A stretch of 64,000 nucleotides of DNA from positions 62,001-126,000 of the forward strand of contig NZ_JPUG01000077.1 in NCBI RefSeq assembly GCF_000739015.1, given 5' to 3'. The position numbers were made by a program, and so were the translations under genes. This document shows positions 9,463-19,421 of the stretch, one piece after another. The stretch's first letter is position 1; every line of letters begins with the position of its first letter. The notes under the pieces were generated by a model. That model ran no database searches and was not told the DNA's origin. It saw only the letters and a program-made list of their open reading frames with translations. Source of the stretch: Microvirga sp. BSC39. GTDB lineage: Bacteria > Pseudomonadota > Alphaproteobacteria > Rhizobiales > Beijerinckiaceae.

Positions 9463-11645
9463 GGAACCGCCTGCACGGCAACGGGGGAGGGGGCGGCGCT
9501 CGCGCTGCGGCGCCCGAGGCGCCGCTCGCCGACGATGAGCTGGATCGCCACGATGGCAAGCAGCATGACGATGATGAGCGCGGTGGAATAAGCAATGGCA
9601 AGGCCGAACTCGCCTGCCTCGACGCGGCCGACAATGTAGGTCGTCGCCATGTTGTACTCGGCGGTGACGAGGAAGATCACGGCGCTCACGGCCGTCATGG
9701 CGCGCACGAAGGAATAGACCAGCGAGGCGACAATCGCCGGGCGCAGCAGCGGCAGCACCACGCGGCGCATCGTGGTGGCCGAGCGGGCCCCTAAGGTAAG
9801 AGAGGCCTCGTCGAGGCTCTTGTCGATCTGGCTCAAGGTGGCGATGCCGGAGCGTACGCCCACGGGCATGTTGCGGAACACGAAGCACATGACGAGGATG
9901 AAGCCGGTGCCGGTGATCTCGATCGGCGGAACGTTGAAGGCTAGGATGTAGGATACGCCCACGACGGTGCCTGGAATGGCGAAGCTCAGCAGCGTGCCGA
10001 ACTCGAAGGAGCGTTGCCCGGAGAAGCGCTGGCGCGTGAGGAGATAAGCCGTGAGCAGGCCGATGGCGGCGGTGAGCGGCGCGGAAAGAGCCGCCACCTT
10101 CACGGTGGCGAAGAACGAGTTCCAGGCCGAGCCCGAGAAGTAGAGGCCCCAATCGGCACGCTCGACCCGGAAGGCGGTGAGGAAGTGCTCGAAGGTCGGC
10201 GTGTAGTCGCGGCCCATGGAGCGCACGAAAGCCCCCACGACGATGATTGCGTACACGGCAACCGTGAAGATCGCCCATGGGATGGCCGTGAAATAGGAGG
10301 CGAGTGCGACCCGCCGCGGCAGCGGTAGCGGAATGCCTGAATCGCCCTTGCCCGTCACAGTGGTGTAGACCTTCTTGCCGAGCCAAGCGTGCTGCATCCA
10401 GAAAGCCCCGAGCGTGAAGGCGAGCAGGATGATGGAGAGCACCGCTGCGCGGCCCTGATCCTGTTGCGCGCCGACAACCGCGAAGAAGATCTTGGTGGAG
10501 AGCACCTCGTAATTGCCGGCGAGCACCAGGGGATTGCCGAAGTCGGCCAGACTCTCGACGAACCCGAGAAGAAATGCATTGGCGAGGCCGGGGCGCATGA
10601 GCGGCAGCGTCACGGTCCAGAACGTCGTCCAGCTTTTGGCGCGCAGGGTCTGAGAGGCTTCCTCCAGCGTGGGGCTGATGCCCTGCACCACCCCGATGAG
10701 AACGAGGAAAGCGATGGGCGTGAAGGCCAGGAGCTGCGCGATCAATACGCCGGGAAGGCCGTAGATCCAGCGCGAGCGCGGGACGCCGAACCACTCCCAG
10801 AGAAGGTTCGACAGGGCGCCCGAACGGCCGAAGAGGAGGATCAGGGCGAGGCCGATCACGAAAGGCGGGGTGATGATCGGCAGGACGCTCATCACGCGCA
10901 GGAGCTTCTTGTAGCGGAACTCCGTGCGGGTCGCGATGAGCGCGAAGGCAAGGCCCAGGGCCGTGGTGCCGAAGGCGACGAGCAGCCCGAGGAACAGGGT
11001 GTTCCACGCCACGCCGCAGCGCAGGTCGCTCGTCACGCAGTCGAGACCCCAGATCGACTTGTCCATGAACTTGGAGATGAACTCTGACGGCGCGAAGTTG
11101 CCGCTGTTGTCGGCGAATGCGCTCGCCAGGATCGTGGAGACCGGGAAGAACACGAAGACGAGGATGAGCGCGACCACGGCTCCGATGGAGGAGGTGATGA
11201 AGGCATCGCCGCGGCACCAGCCGCGCGCCGCGAGGCCATGGCAGAGAACGATCAGGAGCGCCGCCGAGGCGAGCGCGGCGCCATAGCCCATGCCGGCCTG
11301 GCGGGGGCCAGGCTCTCCGAAGACCTTCAGGGCGTCCATCGTCCAGCCGTTCAGACCGATGGAGAAGCCCTGAAGAACGATGAGGGCGAGGCCGAGAAGC
11401 CCGGACGCGAGGAGCCAAGTGCCCTTCTGTCGGAGCGATGGCCGGATAACCGGAACCAGCGTCATCCCGAGCGGCACGAGGATGGGCAGAAGCCACCAGG
11501 CGCCCCGGAATCCATGGGCCACCGCCGATCCGCTGACGAAGTAATCGGCGATGGTGGGAGAGGCGGAACGGTCGAAACCATACCAGGGCAGGAGGGCAAA
11601 TCCGACCCAGCACAGAACGATCCAGCCAAGGGTTGCCCGCGTCAT
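9459..11645 (-). CDS. ABC importer permease, two-domain fusion (AfuB-like)
   Basis: 728-residue inner-membrane protein that contains two copies of the binding-protein-dependent permease domain, each with an EAA-type loop (for example EEASQTLRAKSWTTFWTVTLPLMRPG and DEASLTLGARS). Two permeases in one chain are characteristic of the FbpB/AfuB group. About a dozen or more hydrophobic segments are visible. The ATG at 11645 with AGGAAAA upstream is preferred to a TTG one codon earlier. It lies between the binding protein and the ATPase and should form the complete translocation pore. Confidence 0.9.
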
Positions 11646-11664
11646 CAAGATTTTCCTGCCTCGC

Positions 11665-11684
11665 GGCCGGTGCGAAGACCGGCC
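11665..11684 (-). promoter_or_regulatory. intercistronic stem-loop between binding protein and permease
   Basis: Inverted repeat GGCCGGT / ACCGGCC with a 6-base loop in the 109-bp gap between the binding protein stop and the permease start. No T run follows, so it is unlikely to be a strong terminator. Hairpins at this place in importer operons commonly protect the upstream message so that the binding protein is made in excess; that role is inferred here. Confidence 0.5.
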
Positions 11685-11754
11685 GGCCCATCGATCAAGT
11701 TCGGATCCCCTTCGGCGAGGCGCAAGGCGTCCCGCCGAAGGCGCTGCTGGCCGA

Positions 11755-12801
11755 CTATTTCGGCAGGTTCTTCACCTCGTTGTCCCACTTGGACAGGAGG
11801 CGCCTGCGCTCGTCGGAAGATCCGTACTTCGCGAAGTCGAAGTTGATGAGCTTCACGTCGGTGAGCTTCGGAGCCTGCGGCGGGATCGGCGTGTTCTTGT
11901 TCGACGGCACCTGGTAGGACTTGGCCTCGGCACCGAGCTTCTGCGCGTCTGCAGTCAGCGCCCAGTCGTAGAACTTCTTGGCGCTGTCCATGTTCTTGGC
12001 GCCCTTGATGATCGACATGGAGCCGATCTCATAGCCTGTGCCCTCGCAGGGGGCCACGACCTTCACCGGCGCCTTGTCGACGACCATCGTCACCATGTCG
12101 TGCATGAAGGTGATGCCGACGGTGGTCTCACCCAGAGCTGTCGCCTTCGCCGGGGCTGCGCCCGACTTGGTATACTGGTTGACGTTCTTGTGCAGCGCCT
12201 TGAGGTACTCGAAGCCTTTATCCTCGCCCATGATCTGAATGATGGTGGCGAGAAGCGTATAGGCTGTGCCGGAGGAGTTCGGATCGGCGACCTGCACCTC
12301 ATCCTTCAACTCGGCTTTCAGCAGGTCGGCCCAGCACTTCGGTTCGCCGATATTGTTCGCCTTGGCCTGCTCGGTGTTGTAGCCGAAGCCGAGGGCGCCT
12401 GAATAGATCCCGACTGTGCGCTGTTTGGACTGCTCCCATTGGCGTACGGCCCAATCCTGCAGCTCGCTCATCTTGGGCGACTTGTATTCTTCCGTCAGGC
12501 CTTCCTCGGCGGCCTGCATGTGTGGGTCTCCCGTGCCGCCCCACCAGATGTCGGCGCGGGGGTTCTGCGACTCCGCCTTGACCTGCGCATAGATCTCGCC
12601 GGAGCTCTTGCGTGTCATGGAAACTTTGATCCCGGTCTCCCGCTCGAATGCGGTAGTCATGGCGCGGCACCATTCCTCCTGCACGGCGCAGTACATGACC
12701 AGCGCGCCTTGCGCCTGGGCCGCTCCGGCGGACATGAAGGACAGGGCCGTCATGGTGCCTGCCAGCATGGTTGCCGCAGCAAATGTCTTCTTGAGCTTCA
12801 T
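11755..12801 (-). CDS. ABC importer periplasmic binding protein (AfuA/FbpA-like)
   Basis: 348-residue periplasmic binding protein with a Sec signal peptide (MKLKKTF, then a hydrophobic stretch, ending at AGAAQAQG). Segments SGEIYAQVKAESQNPRADIWWGGTGDPH and SSGTAYTLLATIIQIMG match the bacterial solute-binding family 6 that includes iron and hexose-phosphate binders. It lacks the paired tyrosines expected of an iron binder in the usual C-terminal place, and the gene next upstream is an inositol-monophosphatase-type enzyme, so a phosphorylated organic ligand is more likely than ferric iron. GGAGG precedes the chosen ATG. The ligand is inference. Confidence 0.85.
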   Translation of the reverse strand: MKLKKTFAAATMLAGTMTALSFMSAGAAQAQGALVMYCAVQEEWCRAMTTAFERETGIKVSMTRKSSGEIYAQVKAESQNPRADIWWGGTGDPHMQAAEEGLTEEYKSPKMSELQDWAVRQWEQSKQRTVGIYSGALGFGYNTEQAKANNIGEPKCWADLLKAELKDEVQVADPNSSGTAYTLLATIIQIMGEDKGFEYLKALHKNVNQYTKSGAAPAKATALGETTVGITFMHDMVTMVVDKAPVKVVAPCEGTGYEIGSMSIIKGAKNMDSAKKFYDWALTADAQKLGAEAKSYQVPSNKNTPIPPQAPKLTDVKLINFDFAKYGSSDERRRLLSKWDNEVKNLPK

Positions 12802-12916
12802 TCCATCCTCCCGTGTTGTCATTTTTGATTGGCCGGCTAAGCTCCCCCCATTGCAGCGGCGGGTCAAGAGCCTTGCCGATCATTCAAATGTGAATCTTTG
12901 GAATAACATGCCTGCC

Positions 12917-13711
12917 TCAAGGCTCTTTGGAGATACCGGTTGCGGCCATGAGGGCAGGGGCCAGTTCCGGCGTGCAGGCGAGAACAGGATTGCCTTTTCT
13001 CAGGCCGTCCTTGGCTAGGAAGTTGTTGGTCCAGCCGCCCGCCTCCTCGATGATCAGAAGGCCGGCCAGGGCGTCCCAGGAATTGATGTGGAGCTCGCAA
13101 TAGGCGTCGATCCGCCCATCGGCGACGTAAGCCAAGCCAAGGGTTCCCGATCCTGCACGGCGCACGTTGGCCCCGCCCGTCTTCAGCTTGTCGACCGCCG
13201 CGATATAGGGCTCGGGCGGCAGGCGCGGCGACCAGCCCGCCTCTACGGTGGCCTGGTTCATGTCGGCCAGGCCGCTGACCCGGATCGGCTCCCCGTTGAG
13301 GATCGCTCCGCGTCCGCGCTGGGCGGTATAGAGCTCCGCATGCATCACGTCATAGATCACGCCGATCTCGACGCGGCTGTCGCGCACGAATGCGATGGAG
13401 ATGGCGAAATGCGGGATGCCCCGGGCGAAGTTCGCCGTGCCGTCGATGGGATCCACGACCCACACGTCACGCTCGAAGGAGCCGCCGCCCTCCTCGCCGA
13501 AGAAAGAGTCTTCCGGGAACAGTGCACTCAGGCGGGTGCGGATCAGCTCCTCCACCTCCGCATCCGTGGCGGTGAGGAAGTCCTGAGGCCCCTTGAAGTC
13601 GGGCCGCTGCGAGCGCGGCCGCTCCAGAAAGCGCTTGCGCGCCAGCACGCCCGCCTCCCTGGCGATGGCGCAGGCGGCGGCAAATCTCATGTCCAGATCG
13701 TTGGTCGTCAT
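12917..13711 (-). CDS. inositol monophosphatase family protein
   Basis: 264-residue Mg2+-dependent phosphatase of the inositol monophosphatase superfamily. The metal sites are visible as EEGGG, VDPIDGTANF and WDALAGLLIIEEAGG. Members act on inositol phosphates, sugar phosphates, histidinol phosphate or PAP. It is about 115 bp upstream of the binding-protein gene on the same strand, so it may dephosphorylate the compound brought in by the importer. HisN activity is a possible alternative. Confidence 0.88.
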   Translation of the reverse strand: MTTNDLDMRFAAACAIAREAGVLARKRFLERPRSQRPDFKGPQDFLTATDAEVEELIRTRLSALFPEDSFFGEEGGGSFERDVWVVDPIDGTANFARGIPHFAISIAFVRDSRVEIGVIYDVMHAELYTAQRGRGAILNGEPIRVSGLADMNQATVEAGWSPRLPPEPYIAAVDKLKTGGANVRRAGSGTLGLAYVADGRIDAYCELHINSWDALAGLLIIEEAGGWTNNFLAKDGLRKGNPVLACTPELAPALMAATGISKEP

Positions 13712-13898
13712 CGGGGCAGGGTGTCCTTCTGGATCAAAAGCGGGGCCTTCATTGTTATGAGCCCGTCATGGAGCTTCGAGAGGATCGTGTGACTTGAAAG
13801 GCAACAATGTCTTCATATCTTTCCGTCCAAGTCCTTCCTTAGCCGGCTCAAATCATCTACGTTACAATTTTACCCGATAGGAACCCTACTCTCGTCGA

Positions 13899-14345
13899 AT
13901 GCCTCAGATCTCCAAAGATAAACTCAGTCAGGTTGCTGCGCTGCCCTTTCGCATCCGGGACGGAAGGATCGAGGTGCTTCTCGTTACGTCACGGGAGACC
14001 AAGCGCTGGCTGATCCCCAAGGGCTGGCCCATGAAGGGCAAGAAGCCCCACAAGGCGGCCGCGCAGGAGGCGGAGGAAGAGGCGGGCGTCAAGGGCGAGA
14101 TCAAGAACAAGCCCCTCGGCTCCTACGATTACTGGAAGCGCCGGGCCGCGCATTTCGACCTCTGTCAGGTCAATGTCTATCCGCTCGAGGTGTCCAAGCA
14201 GCTCAAGTCGTGGCGCGAGAAAGGACAGCGTCAGGCGCAATGGTTCGGGGTGGAGGAGGCGGCCCACCAGGTGCTGGAACCGGCGCTCGCCGACCTGATT
14301 CGAAGCTTGCCCGAACACCTCCGCCCCGTTTCTCCGACGGGGTAG
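13899..14345 (+). CDS. Nudix hydrolase
   Basis: 148-residue Nudix protein that hydrolyses a nucleoside or polyphosphate linked to another group. The Nudix box is at residues ~44-66, with GWPMKGKKPHKAAAQEAEEEAGV; the usual arginine of REUXEE is a glutamine, as in the diphosphoinositol-polyphosphate-phosphohydrolase-like subgroup seen in Hyphomicrobiales, and the EEE metal ligands remain. It is divergent from the inositol-monophosphatase gene. Substrate unknown. Confidence 0.85.
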   Translation: MPQISKDKLSQVAALPFRIRDGRIEVLLVTSRETKRWLIPKGWPMKGKKPHKAAAQEAEEEAGVKGEIKNKPLGSYDYWKRRAAHFDLCQVNVYPLEVSKQLKSWREKGQRQAQWFGVEEAAHQVLEPALADLIRSLPEHLRPVSPTG

Positions 14346-14357
14346 GCGGCAGTTTTT
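14321..14357 (+). terminator. intrinsic terminator overlapping the Nudix stop
   Basis: A GC-rich interrupted stem (CCGCCCCGT / ACGGGG..GGCGG) followed by TTTTT at 14353-14357. The stop codon TAG of the Nudix gene (14343-14345) lies inside the right arm. Confidence 0.6.
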
Positions 14358-14461
14358 CAAGCCCCCCAGGGAACGCAAAGCCCCTCCAAGAAGTCTTTCC
14401 TGTGACGAAGGCGGTCGAGCGATAGAGCTTGGCCATTTTCCAGACAGTGAGGGAGACGTCG

Positions 14462-15634
14462 ATGAAGGCGCTTGTTTGGCATGGCACCACCGATATCCGC
14501 TGCGATTCGGTTCCCGATCCTCAGATCGAGCATCCGCGCGACGCGATCATCAAGGTGACGAGTTGCGCCATCTGCGGCTCGGATCTCCATCTCTACGACC
14601 ATTTCATGCCGGGCATGAAGTCGGGCGACATCATGGGCCACGAGTCCATGGGCGAAGTGGTCGAGGTCGGCCCGGAGGCGAAAGGCAAGCTGAAGGTCGG
14701 CGATCGCGTCGTGATCCCCTTCACCATCATCTGCGGCGAGTGCGACCAGTGCAAGCGCGGCAACTTCTCGGTCTGCGAGCGGACGAACCGGAACGGCCAC
14801 ATCGCCGCCAAGGCCTTCGGACACACCACGGCGGGACTCTTCGGCTACACGCATCTGACCGGCGGCTATCCGGGCGGGCAGGCCGAGTATCTGCGCGTTC
14901 CTTTCGCCGATGCCACGCACATCAAGGTTCCCAGCACGTTGTCCGACGAGCAGCTGCTCTTCCTCAGCGACATCTTCCCCACCGGCTGGCAGGCGGCGGT
15001 ACAATGCGACATCGAGCCGACAGACACGGTGGCGATCTGGGGCGCGGGACCTGTCGGCCAGATGGCGATCCGCAGCGCCATCCTGCTCGGCGCGAAGCAG
15101 GTCATCGCCATCGACCGCGTTCCCGAGCGTCTCGACATGGCACGGGCCGGCGGTGCGATCACGATCAACTTCGACGAGGAGAGCGTCATCGAGCGCCTCA
15201 ACGAACTCACCAACGGAAAAGGGCCTGAGAAGTGCATCGACTCCGTCGGCATGGAGGCTCATGCGGCGGGCACGGTCGACGCCATGTACGATCGCGTGAA
15301 GCAGGCCACCATGATGGAGACGGACCGTCCACATGTGCTGCGCGAGATGGCCTATGTCTGCCGTCCCGCAGGCACGCTCTCGGTGCCCGGCGTCTATGGC
15401 GGCCTTCTCGACAAGATCCCGTTCGGTGCGATCATGAACAAGGGCCTCACCATCCGCACGGGCCAGACGCACGTGAACCGCTGGACCGACGATCTCCTGC
15501 GCCGCATCGAGGAGGGGCAGATCGACCCGTCCTTCGTCATCACCCACACGGTGGGGCTCGATGAGGGCCCGGACATGTACAAGATCTTCCGCGACAAGCA
15601 GGACGGCTGCATCAAGGTCGTTCTCAAACCCTGA
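14462..15634 (+). CDS. zinc-dependent alcohol dehydrogenase (glutathione-independent formaldehyde dehydrogenase-like)
   Basis: 390-residue medium-chain dehydrogenase. The catalytic zinc site is CAICGSDLHLYD with GHESMGEV, the structural zinc cluster is CGECDQCKRGNFSVC, and the Rossmann segment is WGAGPVGQMAI. The length and the VFIPF-type zinc region match the formaldehyde-dehydrogenase-like subgroup common in Hyphomicrobiales. The ATG at 14462 has GGGAG seven bases upstream. A small membrane protein follows 11 bp later and is probably co-transcribed. The substrate is not certain. Confidence 0.9.
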   Translation: MKALVWHGTTDIRCDSVPDPQIEHPRDAIIKVTSCAICGSDLHLYDHFMPGMKSGDIMGHESMGEVVEVGPEAKGKLKVGDRVVIPFTIICGECDQCKRGNFSVCERTNRNGHIAAKAFGHTTAGLFGYTHLTGGYPGGQAEYLRVPFADATHIKVPSTLSDEQLLFLSDIFPTGWQAAVQCDIEPTDTVAIWGAGPVGQMAIRSAILLGAKQVIAIDRVPERLDMARAGGAITINFDEESVIERLNELTNGKGPEKCIDSVGMEAHAAGTVDAMYDRVKQATMMETDRPHVLREMAYVCRPAGTLSVPGVYGGLLDKIPFGAIMNKGLTIRTGQTHVNRWTDDLLRRIEEGQIDPSFVITHTVGLDEGPDMYKIFRDKQDGCIKVVLKP

Positions 15635-15645
15635 TAGGTGAGATC

Positions 15646-16221
15646 ATGCGCTACGAAACCGAAAGAACACGCCGTCGTGGCCATGCCGATACGGCCACCG
15701 ACACCCTGGCCCGCGGCCTCGGGATCTTCTCCATTGCTCTCGGCATCGCCGAGGTCGTGGCGCCGCGCGCCCTGGCGCGGGCGCTCGGCATGAAAGGGCA
15801 GGAGGGTCTGATCGCAGGCTATGGTGTGCGCGAGATCGCAACCGGCATCGGCATTCTGGCCTCTAAGGATCCGACGCCGTGGATCTGGGGACGCGTGGCG
15901 GGCGACGGGCTCGATCTGGCGACATTGGCGACCGCGCTCGAGGGCAGGAACCCGAAGAAGGGCAATGTCGGCATCGCCATGGCGGCGGTGGCCGGTGTAA
16001 CGGCCCTTGACGTCTACTGCGCCCAGACCCTGAGCCGCGAGACCACGCACCCCCTGCCGCCGATGCAGGACTATTCGGATCGCACGGGATATCCAGGCGG
16101 GATCGAGCAGAGCCATGGCGCGGCGCGGGACTTCGAGGTGCCGCGAGACTTCCGCGCGCCGGAGGCCATGCGGCCCTACACGCAGCCGCAGGCGCCGCAA
16201 CGGCCGACGCCGTCCATGTAA
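15646..16221 (+). CDS. small membrane protein (DUF4267-like / 'cyclase dehydrase')
   Basis: 191-residue protein with hydrophobic helices at about residues 20-45, 50-70 and 105-120, then a Pro-rich tail without clear fold. The region GLGIFSIALGIAEVVAPRA and GVREIATGIGIL resembles DUF4267-type membrane proteins; homologues are often labelled cyclase dehydrase without evidence of activity. It follows the alcohol dehydrogenase closely. Function unknown. Confidence 0.7.
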   Translation: MRYETERTRRRGHADTATDTLARGLGIFSIALGIAEVVAPRALARALGMKGQEGLIAGYGVREIATGIGILASKDPTPWIWGRVAGDGLDLATLATALEGRNPKKGNVGIAMAAVAGVTALDVYCAQTLSRETTHPLPPMQDYSDRTGYPGGIEQSHGAARDFEVPRDFRAPEAMRPYTQPQAPQRPTPSM

Positions 16222-16229
16222 TCTGCGGC

Positions 16230-16679
16230 ATGACGAAGCCGCAGGTTTTTACGATCGGATATGAGGGAGCGGACGTGGACCGCTTCCTCACCACCTTGAA
16301 AGATGCAGGGGTCGCGACGCTCGCCGACGTGCGCGCCGTTGCGCTCTCCCGCAAGCGCGGGTTCTCGAAATCCGCCCTACGCGATGCCTTGGCCCATCAG
16401 GACATTGGCTACGAGCATTTCATCAAGCTGGGAACCCCGAAGGAGGGCCGCCAGGCGGCACGCGCCGGCGACGGCGATCTCATGCGCCGGATCTATTGTG
16501 ACGAGGTTCTCGCGACCGGGCCGGCGCAAGAGGCTTTCCGTGAGTTGGAGACGCTGGCTGGGAGCCAGCCGATCTGTCTCCTGTGCTTCGAACGCGATCC
16601 CGCAAACTGCCATCGAACGGTATTGGCGCAGCGATTGGCCGAACGCGGGTTCGAGACGGTGGATCTCACGGTTCTCTGA
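16230..16679 (+). CDS. DUF488 domain protein
   Basis: 149-residue DUF488 protein. Family features are the N-terminal TIGYEGADVDRFLTTLKDAGVATLADVRAVALSRKRGFSK block and the C-terminal LLCFERDPANCHRTVLAQ with two conserved cysteines. Function of the family is not established. The start lies eight bases after the previous stop. Confidence 0.88.
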   Translation: MTKPQVFTIGYEGADVDRFLTTLKDAGVATLADVRAVALSRKRGFSKSALRDALAHQDIGYEHFIKLGTPKEGRQAARAGDGDLMRRIYCDEVLATGPAQEAFRELETLAGSQPICLLCFERDPANCHRTVLAQRLAERGFETVDLTVL

Positions 16680-16716
16680 CGCTACAAGGAGCAGCAGCGC
16701 AGGGAAGTGGGCATTC

Positions 16717-17259
16717 ATGAACGCAATCGTCACGGCCGTGAGCCGCAGCTCCAGTCACAGCTTCAGCAAGCCCAATCAGGACTCCATCCACCTGCTGGCC
16801 GGTCTTGGCATCGAGGGAGACGCCCATCTGGGCACCACGGTCAAGCACCGCTCGCGGGTGGCGAAGGATCCCACCCAGCCCAACCTGCGGCAGGTTCATC
16901 TCATTCATGCGGAGCTTTTCGACGAGCTTACGACCAAAGGCTTTGCCGTCGCGGCCGGTGAGATGGGCGAGAACGTCACGACTCATGGGATCGACCTTCT
17001 GAGCCTGCCGGCCGGCGCGCGCCTGTTGCTTGGCGAGAGCGCCGTCATTGAGGTCACCGGCCTGCGCAATCCTTGCGTCCAGATCGACCGGTTTCAGAAA
17101 GGTCTCATGAAGGCGGTGCTGGGCAAGGACGAGCAGGGCAATACAATTCGCAAGTCCGGCATCATGGCGATTGTGCTCGAGAGCGGGGAGGTTCGGCCCG
17201 GAGATGCCATCCGGGTGGAATTGCCGGCCGAACCGCATCGGCCGCTCGAAGTCGTGTAA
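16717..17259 (+). CDS. MOSC domain protein
   Basis: 180-residue stand-alone MOSC (molybdenum cofactor sulfurase C-terminal) domain, a sulfur-carrying fold. The cysteine in TGLRNPCVQID is the conserved sulfur-accepting residue, and GEMGENVTTHGIDLLSLPAGARLLLG is the typical beta-rich core. Single-domain MOSC proteins of this kind (YiiM-like) are linked to molybdopterin-dependent or detoxifying reactions. No molybdoenzyme is nearby. Confidence 0.87.
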   Translation: MNAIVTAVSRSSSHSFSKPNQDSIHLLAGLGIEGDAHLGTTVKHRSRVAKDPTQPNLRQVHLIHAELFDELTTKGFAVAAGEMGENVTTHGIDLLSLPAGARLLLGESAVIEVTGLRNPCVQIDRFQKGLMKAVLGKDEQGNTIRKSGIMAIVLESGEVRPGDAIRVELPAEPHRPLEVV

Positions 17260-17535
17260 ATCTCCAGAAAGCGGTGAAACAAAAGTGCGGTTGCCAAGTT
17301 GAACGAACTGCACTACTTTGCGTTCAGGTTTTTATTCCAGAGAGGGAGGGCTGCATGGCTTTTGTGTGCTTGCTGAACGTTCCTCCCGCGTCCCGCCCGA
17401 AATCCTAGGCTGGACCAGGCGGGGCTCCAAGGCCCGGCAAACCTTATCAAGATCTCCATATCCTTGACCATCGAGCGACGTCGAACGCGGTAAGCCGCCG
17501 TTCCTGCTGTCGCTCCTCGAAATTCCGGGAGAGGT

Positions 17536-19377
17536 GTGCGCACCAAGCGTCACCTGTTCGTTGCCATGAACCAGCAGAAGAAGGGCGGGGATGCGACCCG
17601 CGACGTTCTGAGATTCACGTTTCGCCACTGGCGCAATGAGCCGCGTTACGTGGCGTTGATCGTCGTCACCATGATGGTCTCGACGCTCGCCGATGTGTTC
17701 ATGCCGGTCTTCGCCGGCCGGCTCGTCGACGCCATCGCCATGGGCGGCGACGATCGCGAGGCTGCCCTGCATGCGGCTCTCATGGCGTTCGCGTTCATGA
17801 CCGGGCTCGGCCTGCTCATGATCGTCATGCGCCACCTTGCCTTCTACGGCATCGTGGAGCTGACCCTGCGCGTGATGGGCCGCGTGGCGCAGGATGCCTT
17901 CGCGCGCGTGCAGCGCTTCTCGACCGACTGGCATGCCAATTCCTTCGCCGGATCCACCGTGCGCAAGATTACGCGCGGCATGTGGGCGCTCGACCTGATG
18001 CACGACACGCTCCTGCTGGCCCTGCTGCCGTCACTGACGGTGCTTGCGGGATCGATGATCGTGCTGGGCTTGCGCTGGCCCGTCATGGGGTTCGTCATCG
18101 GCGTGAGCGCGCTGGCCTACATCGTCATGACGGCTCTGCTCTCGACCCGCTATGTCGCGCCTGCCGCACGGCTGGCGAATGCCTGGGATACGCGCGTGGG
18201 CGGCACGCTGGCTGATGCCTTGAGCTGCAACCCTGTTGTGAAGGCCTTCGGCGCGGAAACTCGGGAGGACGCGCGCCTCACGTGGGTGCTGAACAAGTGG
18301 CAGAAGCGCACGAGCCGCCTCTGGCAGCGTGGGACCAACAGCGGTACGGTGCAGTTCATCGCGCTGCTCGGCATCCGCGCGGCGATCATCGGCACGGCCA
18401 TTTGGCTGTGGTGGGACAACCGCGCCACGCCGGGCGACCTCGCCTATGTGCTCACGACCTATTTCGTGATCCACGGCTACCTGCGGGATGTGGGCATGCA
18501 CATCAACAACCTGCGCCGCTCGGTCAACGATATGGAAGAGCTGATCGACATTCATCGGGAGCGCGTCGGCGTGCCGGATCGTCCCGGCGCGAAGCCGATC
18601 CGGATCGGTCGCGGGGAGGTCGCGTTCGACCAGGTCACGTTCCACTATGCCGGCCATGACACGCCGCTCTATCGGAACCTGTCGCTGACGATGCATGCGG
18701 GCGAGCGCGTGGGCCTCGTGGGTCCCTCGGGCTCGGGCAAGACGACTCTCGTCAAGCTGATCCAGCGGCTCTACGACGTAACGGGCGGCGAGATCCGCAT
18801 CGATGGGCAGAACATCGCCGAGGCTCAGCAGGCGTCCTTGCGTTCGCAGATCGCCATCGTGCAGCAGGAGCCGATCCTGTTCCACCGCACGCTGGCCGAG
18901 AACATCGCCTATGCGCGGCCCGGAGCCCGCATGGCGGAGATCGAGCGGGCGGCGCGGCTTGCCAATGCGCATGATTTCATCATGAGCCTGCCGAAGGGCT
19001 ATTCCACGCTCGTGGGTGAGCGCGGGGTGAAGCTCTCCGGCGGCGAGCGCCAGCGCGTGGCCATTGCCCGTGCGTTCCTCGCCGATGCGCCGATCCTGAT
19101 CCTCGACGAGGCCACCTCGGCCCTCGACTCGGAATCGGAGGTGCTGATCCAGCAGGCCATGGAGCGGCTCATGGTGGGGCGTACCTCCATCGTGATCGCC
19201 CATCGCCTCTCGACGGTGCGTGCCCTCGACCGTATCCTGGTGTTCGACAAGGGACGGATCGTGGAGGAGGGGGATCACCACAGCCTCTACGGCAAGGGCG
19301 GCCTCTATCGCCGCCTCTGCGACCATCAGGGGCTGGATTTCGGAAGAGCTCACCGGCCCGACATGGCGGCCGAATAG
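17536..19377 (+). CDS. ABC exporter, fused membrane and ATPase domains (MsbA/MDR-like)
   Basis: 613-residue half-transporter expected to work as a homodimer in the inner membrane. Residues ~30-320 carry six membrane helices. The ATPase domain has Walker A GPSGSGKTTLVKL near residue 395, signature LSGGERQRVAIARAF, Walker B ILILDEATSALD and switch histidine IVIAHRLST. The GTG at 17536 has GGAGAGG close upstream; an ATG at 17566 without a clear ribosome site is the alternative. There is no HlyD-type adaptor beside it, so a link to the RTX protease 4 kb away is not supported. Substrate unknown. Confidence 0.9.
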   Translation: MRTKRHLFVAMNQQKKGGDATRDVLRFTFRHWRNEPRYVALIVVTMMVSTLADVFMPVFAGRLVDAIAMGGDDREAALHAALMAFAFMTGLGLLMIVMRHLAFYGIVELTLRVMGRVAQDAFARVQRFSTDWHANSFAGSTVRKITRGMWALDLMHDTLLLALLPSLTVLAGSMIVLGLRWPVMGFVIGVSALAYIVMTALLSTRYVAPAARLANAWDTRVGGTLADALSCNPVVKAFGAETREDARLTWVLNKWQKRTSRLWQRGTNSGTVQFIALLGIRAAIIGTAIWLWWDNRATPGDLAYVLTTYFVIHGYLRDVGMHINNLRRSVNDMEELIDIHRERVGVPDRPGAKPIRIGRGEVAFDQVTFHYAGHDTPLYRNLSLTMHAGERVGLVGPSGSGKTTLVKLIQRLYDVTGGEIRIDGQNIAEAQQASLRSQIAIVQQEPILFHRTLAENIAYARPGARMAEIERAARLANAHDFIMSLPKGYSTLVGERGVKLSGGERQRVAIARAFLADAPILILDEATSALDSESEVLIQQAMERLMVGRTSIVIAHRLSTVRALDRILVFDKGRIVEEGDHHSLYGKGGLYRRLCDHQGLDFGRAHRPDMAAE

Positions 19378-19421
19378 GCCGGGCTGGACAAGAAGCCCTC
19401 GAACTCATTAGGAAAAACCGC

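Noticed and set aside
9463..11691. A long open frame that would extend the ABC ATPase N-terminus by ~740 residues
   Set aside because: It is a shadow of the permease gene in another frame; the ATPase has a natural ATG at 9462 in an ATGA overlap and the extension is Arg/Pro/His-rich without domains.
18031..19353. Long antisense frame opposite the ABC exporter
   Set aside because: High-GC antisense shadow; the plus strand has all ABC motifs.
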